64,000 nt of DNA from CAVRQM01 sp963838805. Lineage in GTDB: Bacteria > Pseudomonadota > Alphaproteobacteria > Acetobacterales > Acetobacteraceae. The position numbers were made by a program, and so were the translations under genes. The notes beneath the pieces were generated by a model that did no database searches, was not told the origin of the DNA, and was given only the letters and a program-made list of their open reading frames with translations. Positions 44,493-53,873 of this stretch are shown here, one piece after another (the stretch's first letter is position 1; each line of letters opens with the position of its first letter). The stretch lies in the NCBI GenBank assembly GCA_963838805.1, contig CAWISK010000005.1, positions 248,001 to 312,000 of the forward strand, written 5' to 3'.

Positions 44493-45899
44493 CTATCGGA
44501 AAACCGCATCGGGCGCGAGGCGCGCATCGGCGAAGGCGGCCGGCAGCGCGCCTTGCAGGTCCTCGGCGATCATGTGCGGCCCTGCGTGGACAGCGGCCCG
44601 CCCATGCACCCAGACCGCGGCACAGGCCGCCTCCCAGGCCGGCATTTCCTGGGCGAGCAGCGCCGCGACCAATCCCGAGAGCACATCGCCAGCCCCGGCC
44701 GTGGCCAGCCAGGGCGGTGCTGAATCGTTGATCGCCACCCGTCCATCCGGCGCGGCAACCACCGTGTCCGATCCTTTCAGCGCGACCACGGCACCCGTGC
44801 GCGCCGCTGCACGCCGCGCCGCCGCGGGTCGGTCCGGTCCGATGGCACCGAACACCCGGGCGAACTCGCCCGCATGTGGCGTCAGCACGGCAGCCCCGCG
44901 CAGGCGTTCCGGCTCATTTGCGCAGATGGTCAGTGCGTCTGCATCCACCACCACCTGGCGCCCGGCGCACAGCAGCATCGGCAGCGCGGCCTGCGCATCC
45001 TCCGCGCCAAGACCCGGCCCGCACACCCACACGCTCCGCCGTCCGTCCTCCAGCAACGAGGCGAGCGGCGCGTCCGTGACGATCGTCCCCGGCTCGCCCG
45101 TCCGGTAGATCTCGGCCCCGTGCCGCGCCGCGATCGTCACCATGCCGGCACCACCGCGCCGTGCGGCCATCGCCGCCAGCCGCGCCGCGCCGGTCATGGC
45201 CGCACCGCCCAACACCGTCACGTGGCCCCGGCTATATTTGTGGCCCTCCGCCCGCGGTTCCGGCACCGACCACAGGGACGGGCCATTGCGGAACGCCCGT
45301 ACCGTCACGCGCCCCAGCGCCTCCGCCGGCATGCCGATATCGGCCAGCAACACCGGGCCACACAGCTCGCGCCCCGGCAACAGCAGATGCCCCGGCTTGC
45401 GGCGAACGAACGTCACGGTGAACTCCGCCCTCGGCGCGAAGCCGCGCACCTGTCCGGTGGCACCGTCCAGCCCGCTAGGCACATCCACCGCCACGAGGCG
45501 CCGCGCTGCACGCAGAGCCGCCGTCACCCCCCCGTCGAGGTCGCGCGACAGCCCGGCGCCGAACACGGCGTCGATCACCAGATCCGCCCGTGCCGCCTCG
45601 GCCGCATCGAACGGCACCGTGACACCGCCCCAGGGCAGCGCCAGCGTGGAGAGTGCGGCGACCGCCACCGGCCAGCCCGCCGCCTCGAGCAGACGGGCCG
45701 CCGCCACCCCGTCGCCACCATTGTTGCCCGGCCCACACAGCACGAGGGCCCGGCATGGGGCCAGCCGCGCCCGCACCGCGCGCGCCACTGCCCGCCCGGC
45801 GTGCTGCATCAGGGCAGACACCGAGACGCCCATCTCCGGGGCCGCTCGATCCACCACGGCCATCTGCGCGGGCGTCAGCAATTCCGCCTGTCCGTCCAT
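44493..45899 (-). CDS. nnr: Bifunctional NAD(P)H-hydrate epimerase/dehydratase
   Basis: A 468-residue metabolite-repair enzyme. The N-terminal epimerase domain has LCGPGNNGGDGVAAARLLEA and VDVPSGLDGATGQ. The C-terminal ATP/ADP-dependent dehydratase has HKYSRGHVTVLGGAAMTGAA, VWVCGPGLGAEDAQ, LTPHAGEFARVFG and the nucleotide-binding ATAGAGDVLSGLVAALLAQE. ATG 45899 has GGGGGAGGGG upstream; a frame 14 codons longer exists without a site. It repairs hydrated NAD(P)H. It heads the leftward gene group, divergent from the outer-membrane factor gene with ~90 bp between. Confidence 0.92.
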   Translation of the reverse strand: MDGQAELLTPAQMAVVDRAAPEMGVSVSALMQHAGRAVARAVRARLAPCRALVLCGPGNNGGDGVAAARLLEAAGWPVAVAALSTLALPWGGVTVPFDAAEAARADLVIDAVFGAGLSRDLDGGVTAALRAARRLVAVDVPSGLDGATGQVRGFAPRAEFTVTFVRRKPGHLLLPGRELCGPVLLADIGMPAEALGRVTVRAFRNGPSLWSVPEPRAEGHKYSRGHVTVLGGAAMTGAARLAAMAARRGGAGMVTIAARHGAEIYRTGEPGTIVTDAPLASLLEDGRRSVWVCGPGLGAEDAQAALPMLLCAGRQVVVDADALTICANEPERLRGAAVLTPHAGEFARVFGAIGPDRPAAARRAAARTGAVVALKGSDTVVAAPDGRVAINDSAPPWLATAGAGDVLSGLVAALLAQEMPAWEAACAAVWVHGRAAVHAGPHMIAEDLQGALPAAFADARLAPDAVFR

Positions 45900-45991
45900 C
45901 CCCTCCCCCCGGCTGTTACGCGCCGTTTCGCGCCGCAACATGGTCGCAATATGCCTGTAACGCCGGGCGTGCTATCGCGTGGACCGCAGCC

Positions 45992-47473
45992 ATGACCGCA
46001 CGCCGTCATTCCGCCCGGTGGGCCGCCTTCGCCGGCTCCGCCGTCGCCCTCGCCGGTTGCAGCCTGGCCCCCCCCTATCAGCGGCCCGTAACCGCCATTC
46101 CGGCGGCCTATCGTGCGACCCCGGCCAGCGAGGCGAAAGCCTGGCCGTCGCCGGAATGGTGGCGCGGCTTTCGCTCGACCGAACTCGACGGCCTCATCGC
46201 CGACGCGCGCCTCTATGACTTCGACATCCTGGCCGCCATCGCCCGGGTCCGCGAGGCCGACCAGCAAGTGCGCATCGCCGGCGCCCCACTGCTGCCAAGT
46301 GCCACTCTGAACGGGCAGGCGCAGTACACCCGCGAGGGCCTCGGCACGCGCCGCAGCACCTCGGGTGCCTTCTTCGGCAGTCCCGGCAAGAGCCACTATT
46401 TCGACGTCCGCAGCTACGACGTGCTGCCATCCGTCAGCTACGAACTCGACTTCTGGGGCCGGCTGCGCGCCACCCAGGAGAGTGCCGAGGCCAGCGCCCT
46501 GTTCAGCCGCTACGACCAGCAGACGGTGGCGCTGACCGCCGTCACCTCGGTCGCCACCACCTACTTCACCGCCCTCGCCTATGAGGATCGGGTGGCGGTG
46601 GCCCAACGCAACCTGCGCGACGCCGAGGAGATCCTGCGTGCCATCCAGGCCCGCGAAAGCGTGGGCACCGCTTCGCTGCTCGATGTGAGCCAGCAGCAGG
46701 CGCTGGTGCAAGGGCTGCAGGCCGAGGTTCCCGGCCTGCGCAGTCAGGCCGAGCAGGAAATCAACGGCCTCGCCATCCTGGTCGGCAGGCCGCCGGAACA
46801 AATCGACGTGCCTCCCGGCACCCTCGCCACGCTCGATCTGCCGGAGGTCTCTCCCGGCCTGCCGAGCGAGTTGCTGGAACGCCGCCCCGACATCGCCTCG
46901 GCAGAGGCGCAGCTGGTCGCCGCCAACGCCGATATCCGGGCGGCACGGGCCGCGTTCTTTCCGCAGATCACCCTCACCGGAGAGGCCGGCTGGGAGAGCA
47001 CGGCTCTGTCCAGCATCATCAGCCCCAGCTCCGCCCTGCTTCAGGTCGGCGCCAGCCTCGCCCAGACCATCTTCGACAATGGCCTGAAGGGCGGCCAGTA
47101 CCAGCAGGCCCGCGCCCGCTACGACGAGTTGCTGGCCGACTACCGCAAGGCCATCGTCCAGGCCCTGACAGACGTGGAGAACGCCCTGGTCGCCTACCGC
47201 TATGCCACCGAGCAGGAGAGGCTCGAGGCCGAGGCGGCCGCCACCGCCCAGCGCGCCGCCGACATCGCCCGCGCCCAGGTGGAGGCCGGAACCAGCGACA
47301 TCGTGACGGCCTTGCAGGCGCAGACCACGCTATTCACCGACCTCGACTCGCTCGCCCAGATCCGGCTCAGCCGCTTTGTCGCCTTGGTGGACCTCTATAA
47401 GGCACTGGGCGGTGGTTGGACCCGCGCGGATACACCACCGCCGCCCAGCACCATCTATCATGGCGTCCTATGA
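45992..47473 (+). CDS. RND efflux outer-membrane factor (NodT/OprM family lipoprotein)
   Basis: A 493-residue TolC-like outer-membrane channel. A lipoprotein signal (AAFAGSAVALAGCSLAPPYQ) places the acylated Cys at about residue 23. Two repeated coiled-coil halves follow (e.g. LIADARLYDFDILAAIARVR; AAFFPQITLTGEAGWESTAL), with a family motif ELDFWGRLRATQESAEASAL. Normally such genes stand last or first in an RND operon. Here the DyP and encapsulin genes separate it from the adaptor and pump genes. An ATG inside its end (47470) is in frame with DyP but lacks a ribosome site. Confidence 0.88.
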   Translation: MTARRHSARWAAFAGSAVALAGCSLAPPYQRPVTAIPAAYRATPASEAKAWPSPEWWRGFRSTELDGLIADARLYDFDILAAIARVREADQQVRIAGAPLLPSATLNGQAQYTREGLGTRRSTSGAFFGSPGKSHYFDVRSYDVLPSVSYELDFWGRLRATQESAEASALFSRYDQQTVALTAVTSVATTYFTALAYEDRVAVAQRNLRDAEEILRAIQARESVGTASLLDVSQQQALVQGLQAEVPGLRSQAEQEINGLAILVGRPPEQIDVPPGTLATLDLPEVSPGLPSELLERRPDIASAEAQLVAANADIRAARAAFFPQITLTGEAGWESTALSSIISPSSALLQVGASLAQTIFDNGLKGGQYQQARARYDELLADYRKAIVQALTDVENALVAYRYATEQERLEAEAAATAQRAADIARAQVEAGTSDIVTALQAQTTLFTDLDSLAQIRLSRFVALVDLYKALGGGWTRADTPPPPSTIYHGVL

Positions 47474-47514
47474 CCCCATCACGGATTCCCGAACAGGTCA
47501 GTAAGGAGCCAAGC

Positions 47515-48576
47515 GTGCCATCCGATATACCGCAACCAGTCGTTTCTACCCTCACGCGCGCCGCTATTTTTCTCGTCGTGACTGTGAACTCCGGAGCGGA
47601 ACACGATGCCGCGGTACGAACCTTGTGTGGTGATCTGGCCGCGCTTCTACGCGCGGTGGGCTTTCGTGACCTTGAGGGCCGGCTGTCATGCGTCATGGCA
47701 TTTGGTTCTGACGCATGGGACCAACTCTTCGGAGCGCCGAAGCCGCAAGACTTGCACCCGTTTCGTGAAATCCGTGGCCGCCATCATGCCGTGGCAACGG
47801 CGGGCGACATCCTCTTTCATATCCGCTCCATGCGTATGGATCTGTGCTTCGAACTGGCGACGCAGATCATGTCGCGCCTCCGCGGCGCGGTCTCCACGGT
47901 CGACGAAGTGCACGGGTTTACCTACTTCGACGATCGCGACCTGATCGGCTTCGTCGATGGGACGGAGAACCCGGTGGAGCAGGCCGCTCTCGACGCCACA
48001 ATCGTCGGCGAGGAGGACGCGGCGTTTTCCGGTGGGAGCTACGTGATCGTACAGAAGTACATCCATGATCTGAACGGATGGAACGCACTGGCCATTGAGG
48101 AACAAGAGAGAATCATCGGTAGAAAAAAACTGTCCGATATCGAGCTCGACGATGCCGTGAAGCCAATATCGGCCCATAACGCCCTGACTACGATCGTCGA
48201 GAACGGTGAGCAGTTGGAGATCGTGCGCGACAACATGCCGTTCGGTGATATCGGAAAGGGAGAGTTCGGTACCTATTTCATCGGGTACGCGCGGTCCCCG
48301 CGCAGGATCGAGCAGATGCTCGAGAACATGTTCGTTGGCCGGCCACCGGGCAACTACGACCGGCTGCTGGACTTCAGCCGCGCCGTGACCGGCACGCTGT
48401 TCTTTGTGCCGTCGGCGACATTCCTGGAAAATGTCGTGACAGGGGAAACGGCGCCACCGACAGCAGGCCCGCCCTCGGAAGAGCCTGCGGCTGTGGACAA
48501 ACCCAAATCGCGATTGGCTCCGCACGACGGTTCGCTCGGTATCGGTTCTCTGAAAAAAGGGGCAGGACATGACTAA
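47515..48576 (+). CDS. Dye-decolorising peroxidase with encapsulin cargo tag
   Basis: A 353-residue haem DyP-type peroxidase. GTG 47515 has AAGGAGCC 4 nt upstream and gives the usual start (PQPVVSTLTRAAIFLVV); ATG 47470 overlaps the previous stop but has no ribosome site. Catalytic features are LIGFVDGTENP (GxxDG aspartate), the likely proximal His in KPISAHNALTTI, and EIVRDNMPFGDIGKGEFGTY with the distal Arg. After a flexible Pro/Glu-rich linker the protein ends HDGSLGIGSLKKGAGHD, a textbook cargo-loading peptide (residues ~338-353). It should therefore be packed inside the shell encoded by the overlapping next gene. Confidence 0.93.
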   Translation: MPSDIPQPVVSTLTRAAIFLVVTVNSGAEHDAAVRTLCGDLAALLRAVGFRDLEGRLSCVMAFGSDAWDQLFGAPKPQDLHPFREIRGRHHAVATAGDILFHIRSMRMDLCFELATQIMSRLRGAVSTVDEVHGFTYFDDRDLIGFVDGTENPVEQAALDATIVGEEDAAFSGGSYVIVQKYIHDLNGWNALAIEEQERIIGRKKLSDIELDDAVKPISAHNALTTIVENGEQLEIVRDNMPFGDIGKGEFGTYFIGYARSPRRIEQMLENMFVGRPPGNYDRLLDFSRAVTGTLFFVPSATFLENVVTGETAPPTAGPPSEEPAAVDKPKSRLAPHDGSLGIGSLKKGAGHD

Positions 48577-49396
48577 TCTCCATCGGGAACTCGCCCCAAT
48601 CTCCGACAAGGCTTGGGCTCAAATCGAAGAGGAGGCGTCCCGCACCCTCAAGCGCCACCTGGCGGCGCGGCGTGTCGTGGACGTGCAAGGCCCGAAAGGG
48701 CTCGATCTCTCGGCTGTCGGCACAGGTCATGTCCACCAGATCCAGGCACCTGGCGACGGGATCCAGGCTTCGCAACGCGAGGCGAAAGCGCTCGTCGAAT
48801 TGCGCGTTCCGTTCGAACTCACGCGCCAGGCAATTGACGACGTGGAACGCGGCGCAACCAATTCAGACTGGTCGCCGGTGAAGGACGCGGCGCGCAAGAT
48901 CGCCTTTGCCGAAGATCGCTCCGTCTTCGATGGTTACGCCGGAGCGGGGATTCAGGGCATTCGTGAGGGCAGCAGCAATCCGGTGGTGGCGCTCCCTTCG
49001 AATGTGAGGGGCTATCCGGGCGCCATCGCGCAGGCGGTGAGCCAATTGCGGCTTGCTGGCGTCAATGGACCGTACGCGCTTGTACTCGGTGCAGAGGCGT
49101 ACACCGCCGCCAGTGGGGGAAGCGACGAGGGCTATCCGGTCCTTCACCATATTGAGCGTATGGTGGATGGAGGGATTGTCTGGGCGCCCGCCATTGAAGG
49201 CGGGTTCGTCGTCACGACCCGCAGCGGTGATTTTGAGCTTGATATCGGTCAGGACATCTCCATTGGTTATCAGAGCCATTCCAGTTCAGTCGTTGAACTG
49301 TATTTCCTCGAGACCTTCACTTTCCGGCTGCTGACAACCGAGGCTGCCGTGGTGCTCACGCCTGGGGACGTGGTCCTGGCGCCTGGGGAAAAGTAA
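48569..49396 (+). CDS. Encapsulin nanocompartment shell protein (family 1, linocin M18-like)
   Basis: A 275-residue shell protein with the HK97-like fold of family 1 encapsulins. Its start overlaps the DyP stop by 8 bp, with AGGGGCAGGAC upstream. Recognisable regions are REAKALVELRVPFELTRQAI, GATNSDWSPVKDAARKIAFA, EDRSVFDGYAGAGIQGIREG, GPYALVLGAEAYTAASGGSD, EGYPVLHHIERMVDGGIVWA and DFELDIGQDISIGYQSHSSS. The N-terminal helix that binds cargo peptides is present (LAPISDKAWAQIEEEASRTL). Its lower GC than the flanks suggests it was acquired together with the DyP gene. The RND adaptor ATG follows 2 bp after its stop. Confidence 0.94.
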   Translation: MTNLHRELAPISDKAWAQIEEEASRTLKRHLAARRVVDVQGPKGLDLSAVGTGHVHQIQAPGDGIQASQREAKALVELRVPFELTRQAIDDVERGATNSDWSPVKDAARKIAFAEDRSVFDGYAGAGIQGIREGSSNPVVALPSNVRGYPGAIAQAVSQLRLAGVNGPYALVLGAEAYTAASGGSDEGYPVLHHIERMVDGGIVWAPAIEGGFVVTTRSGDFELDIGQDISIGYQSHSSSVVELYFLETFTFRLLTTEAAVVLTPGDVVLAPGEK

Positions 49397-49398
49397 AG

Positions 49399-50673
49399 AT
49401 GGGCGCATCGCTGACCCGAGACAAGATCGCCAGCACCCGCCAGGGCCGCCGCAGCACGCGCGCCGCGGCGGTGCTGATCCTGCTCCTGCTCGGCGCCGGC
49501 GCCGGTTGGTGGTTCGTGCTTCGCCCGCGCGCGACCGGGCCTACGGGTGCCGCCGCCCGCCATGCCGGAAACGAGCCCATCCCCGTCCTGGTCGCCACCG
49601 CCCAGACGCGCGATGTGCCGATCTATCTCGACGGGCTCGGCACGGTGCAGGCCTCTCAGACGGTCACCGTCAAGCCGCAGATCGACGGCAAGCTGATCGA
49701 CGTACTGTTCCAGGAGGGACAGGACGTGAAGAAAGGCGATATCCTGGCCCGTATCGACCCGCGTGCCTATCAGGCGGCACTCGATCAGGCGGTCGGCAAG
49801 AAACAGCAGGATGAAGCAAGCCTCGCCAACGCCAGGCTCGACCTGGCCCGCTACCAGAAGCTCGTCGCGACGAAGTACACCTCCGCCCAAACCGCCGACA
49901 CGCAGCGCGCCACGGTGGCTCAGGACGTGGCACAGGTGGTGCAGGATCAGGCGGCGATCGAGACGGCGCGCACCAATCTCAGCTACACGACCATCACAGC
50001 ACCCATCGACGGTCGTACTGGCCTGCGCCAGGTCGATCAGGGCAACATCGTCCATGCGGCCGATACCACCGGCATCGTTGTGTTGACCACGCTGCGGCCG
50101 ATTGCCGTGGTCTTCACGCTGCCGCAGCAGCAACTGGCGCAGGTCACGGCAGCGATGGCGGCAGGGACGCCCGACGTGACGGCGCTGCCGCAGGACGTTT
50201 CGATGCGCCCCAACGCGGCACCGCTCGACCACGGCACGCTCGCGGTGCTCGACAACCAGGTGGACAGCACCACCGGCACCATCAAGCTGAAGGCGCTGTT
50301 CCCGAACGAGAAGCTTCACCTCTGGCCGGGCGCCTTCGTAACCGTGCGGCTGCATGTCAGCACCGACAAGGGTGCGACGGTCGTGCCGGAGGCTGCGGTG
50401 CAGCGCGGCCCGCAGGGCGCCTATGTCTATGTCATCGGCCCTGACCTCGTGGCGCAACGCCGCGACGTCACGATCGCGCACGAAGATTTGTCGGGCGCCG
50501 CGGTGCAGATCGGCCTCAAGCCCGGCGAGCGCGTGGTGGTGGACGGAGCTGCACGGCTGACCGACGGCGCCAAGGTCGCCATCGCCCAGCCGCCCGGCGC
50601 GGTGCAGCCGGCACCGGCTAGCGCGGCGCGGCCGAGCCACCGCCGCGCACCGGCGGTCTCAGGCGCCAGTTGA
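49399..50673 (+). CDS. RND efflux periplasmic adaptor (MdtA-like)
   Basis: A 424-residue membrane fusion protein. An N-terminal anchor (AAAVLILLLLGAGAGWWFVL) is followed by a lipoyl half (LGTVQASQTVTVKPQIDGKL), a coiled-coil hairpin (QDEASLANARLDLARYQKLV) and a barrel with STTGTIKLKALFPNEKLHLW. The motif IPVLVATAQTRDVPIYLDGL is typical of MdtA-type adaptors. Stop overlaps the first pump gene at a TTG start. With two adjacent pump genes it forms an MdtABC-like operon. The C-terminal tail is Pro/Ala/Arg-rich. Confidence 0.88.
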   Translation: MGASLTRDKIASTRQGRRSTRAAAVLILLLLGAGAGWWFVLRPRATGPTGAAARHAGNEPIPVLVATAQTRDVPIYLDGLGTVQASQTVTVKPQIDGKLIDVLFQEGQDVKKGDILARIDPRAYQAALDQAVGKKQQDEASLANARLDLARYQKLVATKYTSAQTADTQRATVAQDVAQVVQDQAAIETARTNLSYTTITAPIDGRTGLRQVDQGNIVHAADTTGIVVLTTLRPIAVVFTLPQQQLAQVTAAMAAGTPDVTALPQDVSMRPNAAPLDHGTLAVLDNQVDSTTGTIKLKALFPNEKLHLWPGAFVTVRLHVSTDKGATVVPEAAVQRGPQGAYVYVIGPDLVAQRRDVTIAHEDLSGAAVQIGLKPGERVVVDGAARLTDGAKVAIAQPPGAVQPAPASAARPSHRRAPAVSGAS

Positions 50674-53600
50674 GCATCTCCGCACCGTTCATCGCCCGCC
50701 CGATCGCCACGAGCCTGCTGGCGATCGCCATCCTGCTCGCGGGCCTGCTCGGCTACCGCGCGCTGCCGGTTTCCGCACTGCCATCGGTGGACTTTCCAAC
50801 CATCCAGGTCACGACCGAACTTCCCGGCGCCAGCCCCGACACGGTGGCCACCCTCATCACCGCACCGCTGGAGCGGCAGTTCGGCGAGATCACCGGCCTC
50901 GCGTCGATGATCTCGACCAGTTCGCAGGGCACGAGCCAGATCACGCTGCAATTCGTGCTCGACCGCAGTATCGACAGTGCGGCACAGGACGTGCAGGCGG
51001 CGATCAACGCCGCGGGTGGCACCCTGCCGCAAACCCTGCCCTACCCACCGGTCTATTCCAAGGTGAACCCCGCGGATGCGCCGATCCTGACGATTGCGCT
51101 ACAATCGGACGCCATTCCCATCGATCAGATCAGCGACGCGGCCGATACGCTGCTGCAACCGAAGCTGGCCGAGATCCCCGGCGTCGGCCGCGTGACCGTC
51201 CAGGGCAATATGCGCGCCGCCGTGCGGGTGCGCGTCGATCCCGGCCGCCTCGCCGCCTATGGCCTGTCGATGGAGGACGTGCGCAACGCGCTCTCGGCCG
51301 CTAACGCCAATGGTGCGAAGGGCAGCTTCGACGGCCCGCGTCAGGCGGTGGCGATCGGTGCCAACGACCAGATGCTCAGCGCCGACGCCTATCCGGCGCT
51401 CGTGATCGCCTACCGCAACGGCGCCGCGGTCAAGCTATCCGATGTCGGCACGGTGGTCAGCGGCATCGAGAACGACCGCGTTGCCGCCACCTATCGTGGC
51501 AAGCCGGCGGTGGTGCTGGACATCCAGCGCCAGCCGGGTGCCAACATCGTGCAGACGGTGGACCTCATCAAGCGCGCCCTGCCCGAGTTGCAGCGCGCCA
51601 TCCCTGCCGCCATCAAGCTGTCGATCGTCGCCGACCGCACGCAAACCATCCGCGCCAGCGTGGCCGACGTGCAGGCGACGCTGATCCTGTCGGTCGTCCT
51701 GGTCATTGGTGTGATTTTCCTGTTCCTGCGCACCTGGCGCGCGACGCTCATTCCCGCCGTGGCCCTGCCGCTCAGCCTGATTGGCACATTCGGCATCATG
51801 AGCCAGTTGGGCTACGGTCTCGACAATCTCTCGCTCATGGCGCTCACGGTCGCCACCGGTTTCGTCGTGGACGACGCGATCGTGATGATCGAGAATATCG
51901 TCCGCTTCATCGAGGCCGGCGAAACGCCGATGCGGGCGGCGCAGAAGGGTGCGGCACAGATCGGCTTCACCATCGTCTCGCTGACCGTCTCGCTGATCGC
52001 GGTATTCATCCCGCTGCTGTTCATGGGCGGCGTGATCGGGCGACTGTTCAGCGCGTTTTCCGTGACGCTCTCCATCGCTGTCGTCGTCTCGGCCGTGGTG
52101 TCGCTGACACTCACGCCGATGATGTCCGCGCGCCTGCTGCGACCCGCATCAGAGGAGCACCCGGGCCGCATTGCCCGCGCGTTCGAGGCGGCGTTCAATC
52201 GCACCCTTGGCGCCTACCGCCGCAGCCTCGCCTGGTCGCTGCGGCGGCAGACGCTGATGCTGGTGATCGCGGTCGCCACCCTGGCCGGCACGGTGCTGCT
52301 CTATCTCGTCGTGCCGAAGGGCTTCCTGCCGCAGCAGGACACCGGCCTGATCGTGGCCGTCACTCAGGGCGAGCAGAGCATCTCCATCCCGCGCATGGAA
52401 AAGCTGCAAGCCCAGGCGGCCGCGGTGGTCCGCGCCGATCCCGCGGTGACGGACGTGGTGAGCTTCGTGGGCGCAGGTGACATCAATCCCACGCCCAATA
52501 CCGGAAGGCTGACTATCGTCCTCAAGCCGCGCCGCCAGCGCAGTGCGAGTGCAGCCGAAATCGCCGCACGGCTGCAGCCGCGTTTGGCGGAAATCCCTGG
52601 CCTGTCGGTCTTCATGCAGCCGGTGCAGGACATCCAGATCGGCACCCGCGTTTCGCGCACGCAATACCAGTACACGCTGGTCGATACCGACGCCGCGGAA
52701 CTGGCGCTCTGGGCGCCGAGGCTGCTGACCGATTTGCAAGCCGATCCACGCCTGCGCGATGTCGCGAGCGACCAGCAGAACGACGGGTTCCGTACCAACA
52801 TCGTCGTCGATCGCGCCGCCGCCATGCGTTTTGGCGTCACCATGCAGGCGGTGCAGGACGTGCTGTATGACACATACGGGCAGCGTCAGGTGGCGACGCT
52901 GTTCGCGCAAGCCAACCAGTACCGCGTGGTGCTGGAGGGCGATCCCGCCTGGCAGGCAAACCCGACATCGCTGCTCTCGCTGCGGGTGCCGGGCGGCCCG
53001 GTGAAGGCCGGCGGCACGAATGGCGCAACTGGCCCGACCACCAGCACGACCAATAGCACGACTTCGGAGACGAACCCCGCCGCGACGACGAGCACGAACA
53101 CAGCCGGGATGACCGCGCAGGTACCGCTCACCGCCATCGCACATCTGGAGCGCACCACCGCGCCCCTGGTCATCACCCATGACGAGCAGTTCCCGGCCGT
53201 CACCCTCAGCTTCAATCTCGCCCCGGGCGCCGCGCTGGGCGATGCGGTCCAGGCCGTGCAGTCCGCCGAGCAGGCGATCGGCATGCCGCCCACCGTGACC
53301 GGCACCTTCTCGGGCGACGCGGCGGAATTCCAGACCTCGCTCGCTTCCGAGCCGTGGCTGATTTTGGCCGCGGTGGTCGTCATCTACATCGTGCTGGGCG
53401 TGCTCTACGAAAGCGTGATCCACCCGATCACGATCCTGTCCACGCTGCCGTCCGCCGGCATCGGCGCCCTGCTGGCGCTGATGCTGGTGGGCGCGGACCT
53501 GTCGCTCGTGGCGCTGGTCGGCATCGTGCTGCTGATGGGCATCGTCAAGAAGAACGCCATCATGATGATCGACTTCGCGATCGAGGCGGAGCGCACGCGC

Positions 53601-53873
53601 GGCCTCGATCCCGAGGCGGCCATCACCGAGGCCTCGCTGCTGCGCTTCCGGCCGATCATGATGACGACGGCCGCCGCCCTGCTCGGCGCCCTGCCGCTGG
53701 TGGTGGAACGCGGAACCGGCTCGGAACTGCGCTTTCCGCTCGGCGTCACCATCGTCGGCGGCCTGCTGTTCAGCCAATTGCTGACGCTTTACACTACGCC
53801 CTCCATCTATCTTGCCTTCGAGCGCCTGCGTGCGCGTTTCGGGCCGGCACCGCGCCCGGTTCCCGCCGAGTGA
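50670..53873 (+). CDS. mdtB: RND multidrug transporter, MdtB-like
   Basis: A 1067-residue inner-membrane pump. Start is TTG 50670, overlapping the adaptor stop. RND hallmarks are the N-terminal SAPFIARPIATSLLAIAILL, the transmembrane proton-relay region ALTVATGFVVDDAIVMIENI with two adjacent aspartates, and FMGGVIGRLFSAFSVTLSIA. Unlike its relatives, it carries an inserted ~35-residue Thr/Ser/Asn-rich linker (GATGPTTSTTNSTTSETN ...) at about residues 783-815, inside the second periplasmic loop. A TTG start, coupling to mdtA, and a downstream mdtC-like gene indicate an MdtBC hetero-pump. Confidence 0.88.
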   Translation: MSISAPFIARPIATSLLAIAILLAGLLGYRALPVSALPSVDFPTIQVTTELPGASPDTVATLITAPLERQFGEITGLASMISTSSQGTSQITLQFVLDRSIDSAAQDVQAAINAAGGTLPQTLPYPPVYSKVNPADAPILTIALQSDAIPIDQISDAADTLLQPKLAEIPGVGRVTVQGNMRAAVRVRVDPGRLAAYGLSMEDVRNALSAANANGAKGSFDGPRQAVAIGANDQMLSADAYPALVIAYRNGAAVKLSDVGTVVSGIENDRVAATYRGKPAVVLDIQRQPGANIVQTVDLIKRALPELQRAIPAAIKLSIVADRTQTIRASVADVQATLILSVVLVIGVIFLFLRTWRATLIPAVALPLSLIGTFGIMSQLGYGLDNLSLMALTVATGFVVDDAIVMIENIVRFIEAGETPMRAAQKGAAQIGFTIVSLTVSLIAVFIPLLFMGGVIGRLFSAFSVTLSIAVVVSAVVSLTLTPMMSARLLRPASEEHPGRIARAFEAAFNRTLGAYRRSLAWSLRRQTLMLVIAVATLAGTVLLYLVVPKGFLPQQDTGLIVAVTQGEQSISIPRMEKLQAQAAAVVRADPAVTDVVSFVGAGDINPTPNTGRLTIVLKPRRQRSASAAEIAARLQPRLAEIPGLSVFMQPVQDIQIGTRVSRTQYQYTLVDTDAAELALWAPRLLTDLQADPRLRDVASDQQNDGFRTNIVVDRAAAMRFGVTMQAVQDVLYDTYGQRQVATLFAQANQYRVVLEGDPAWQANPTSLLSLRVPGGPVKAGGTNGATGPTTSTTNSTTSETNPAATTSTNTAGMTAQVPLTAIAHLERTTAPLVITHDEQFPAVTLSFNLAPGAALGDAVQAVQSAEQAIGMPPTVTGTFSGDAAEFQTSLASEPWLILAAVVVIYIVLGVLYESVIHPITILSTLPSAGIGALLALMLVGADLSLVALVGIVLLMGIVKKNAIMMIDFAIEAERTRGLDPEAAITEASLLRFRPIMMTTAAALLGALPLVVERGTGSELRFPLGVTIVGGLLFSQLLTLYTTPSIYLAFERLRARFGPAPRPVPAE

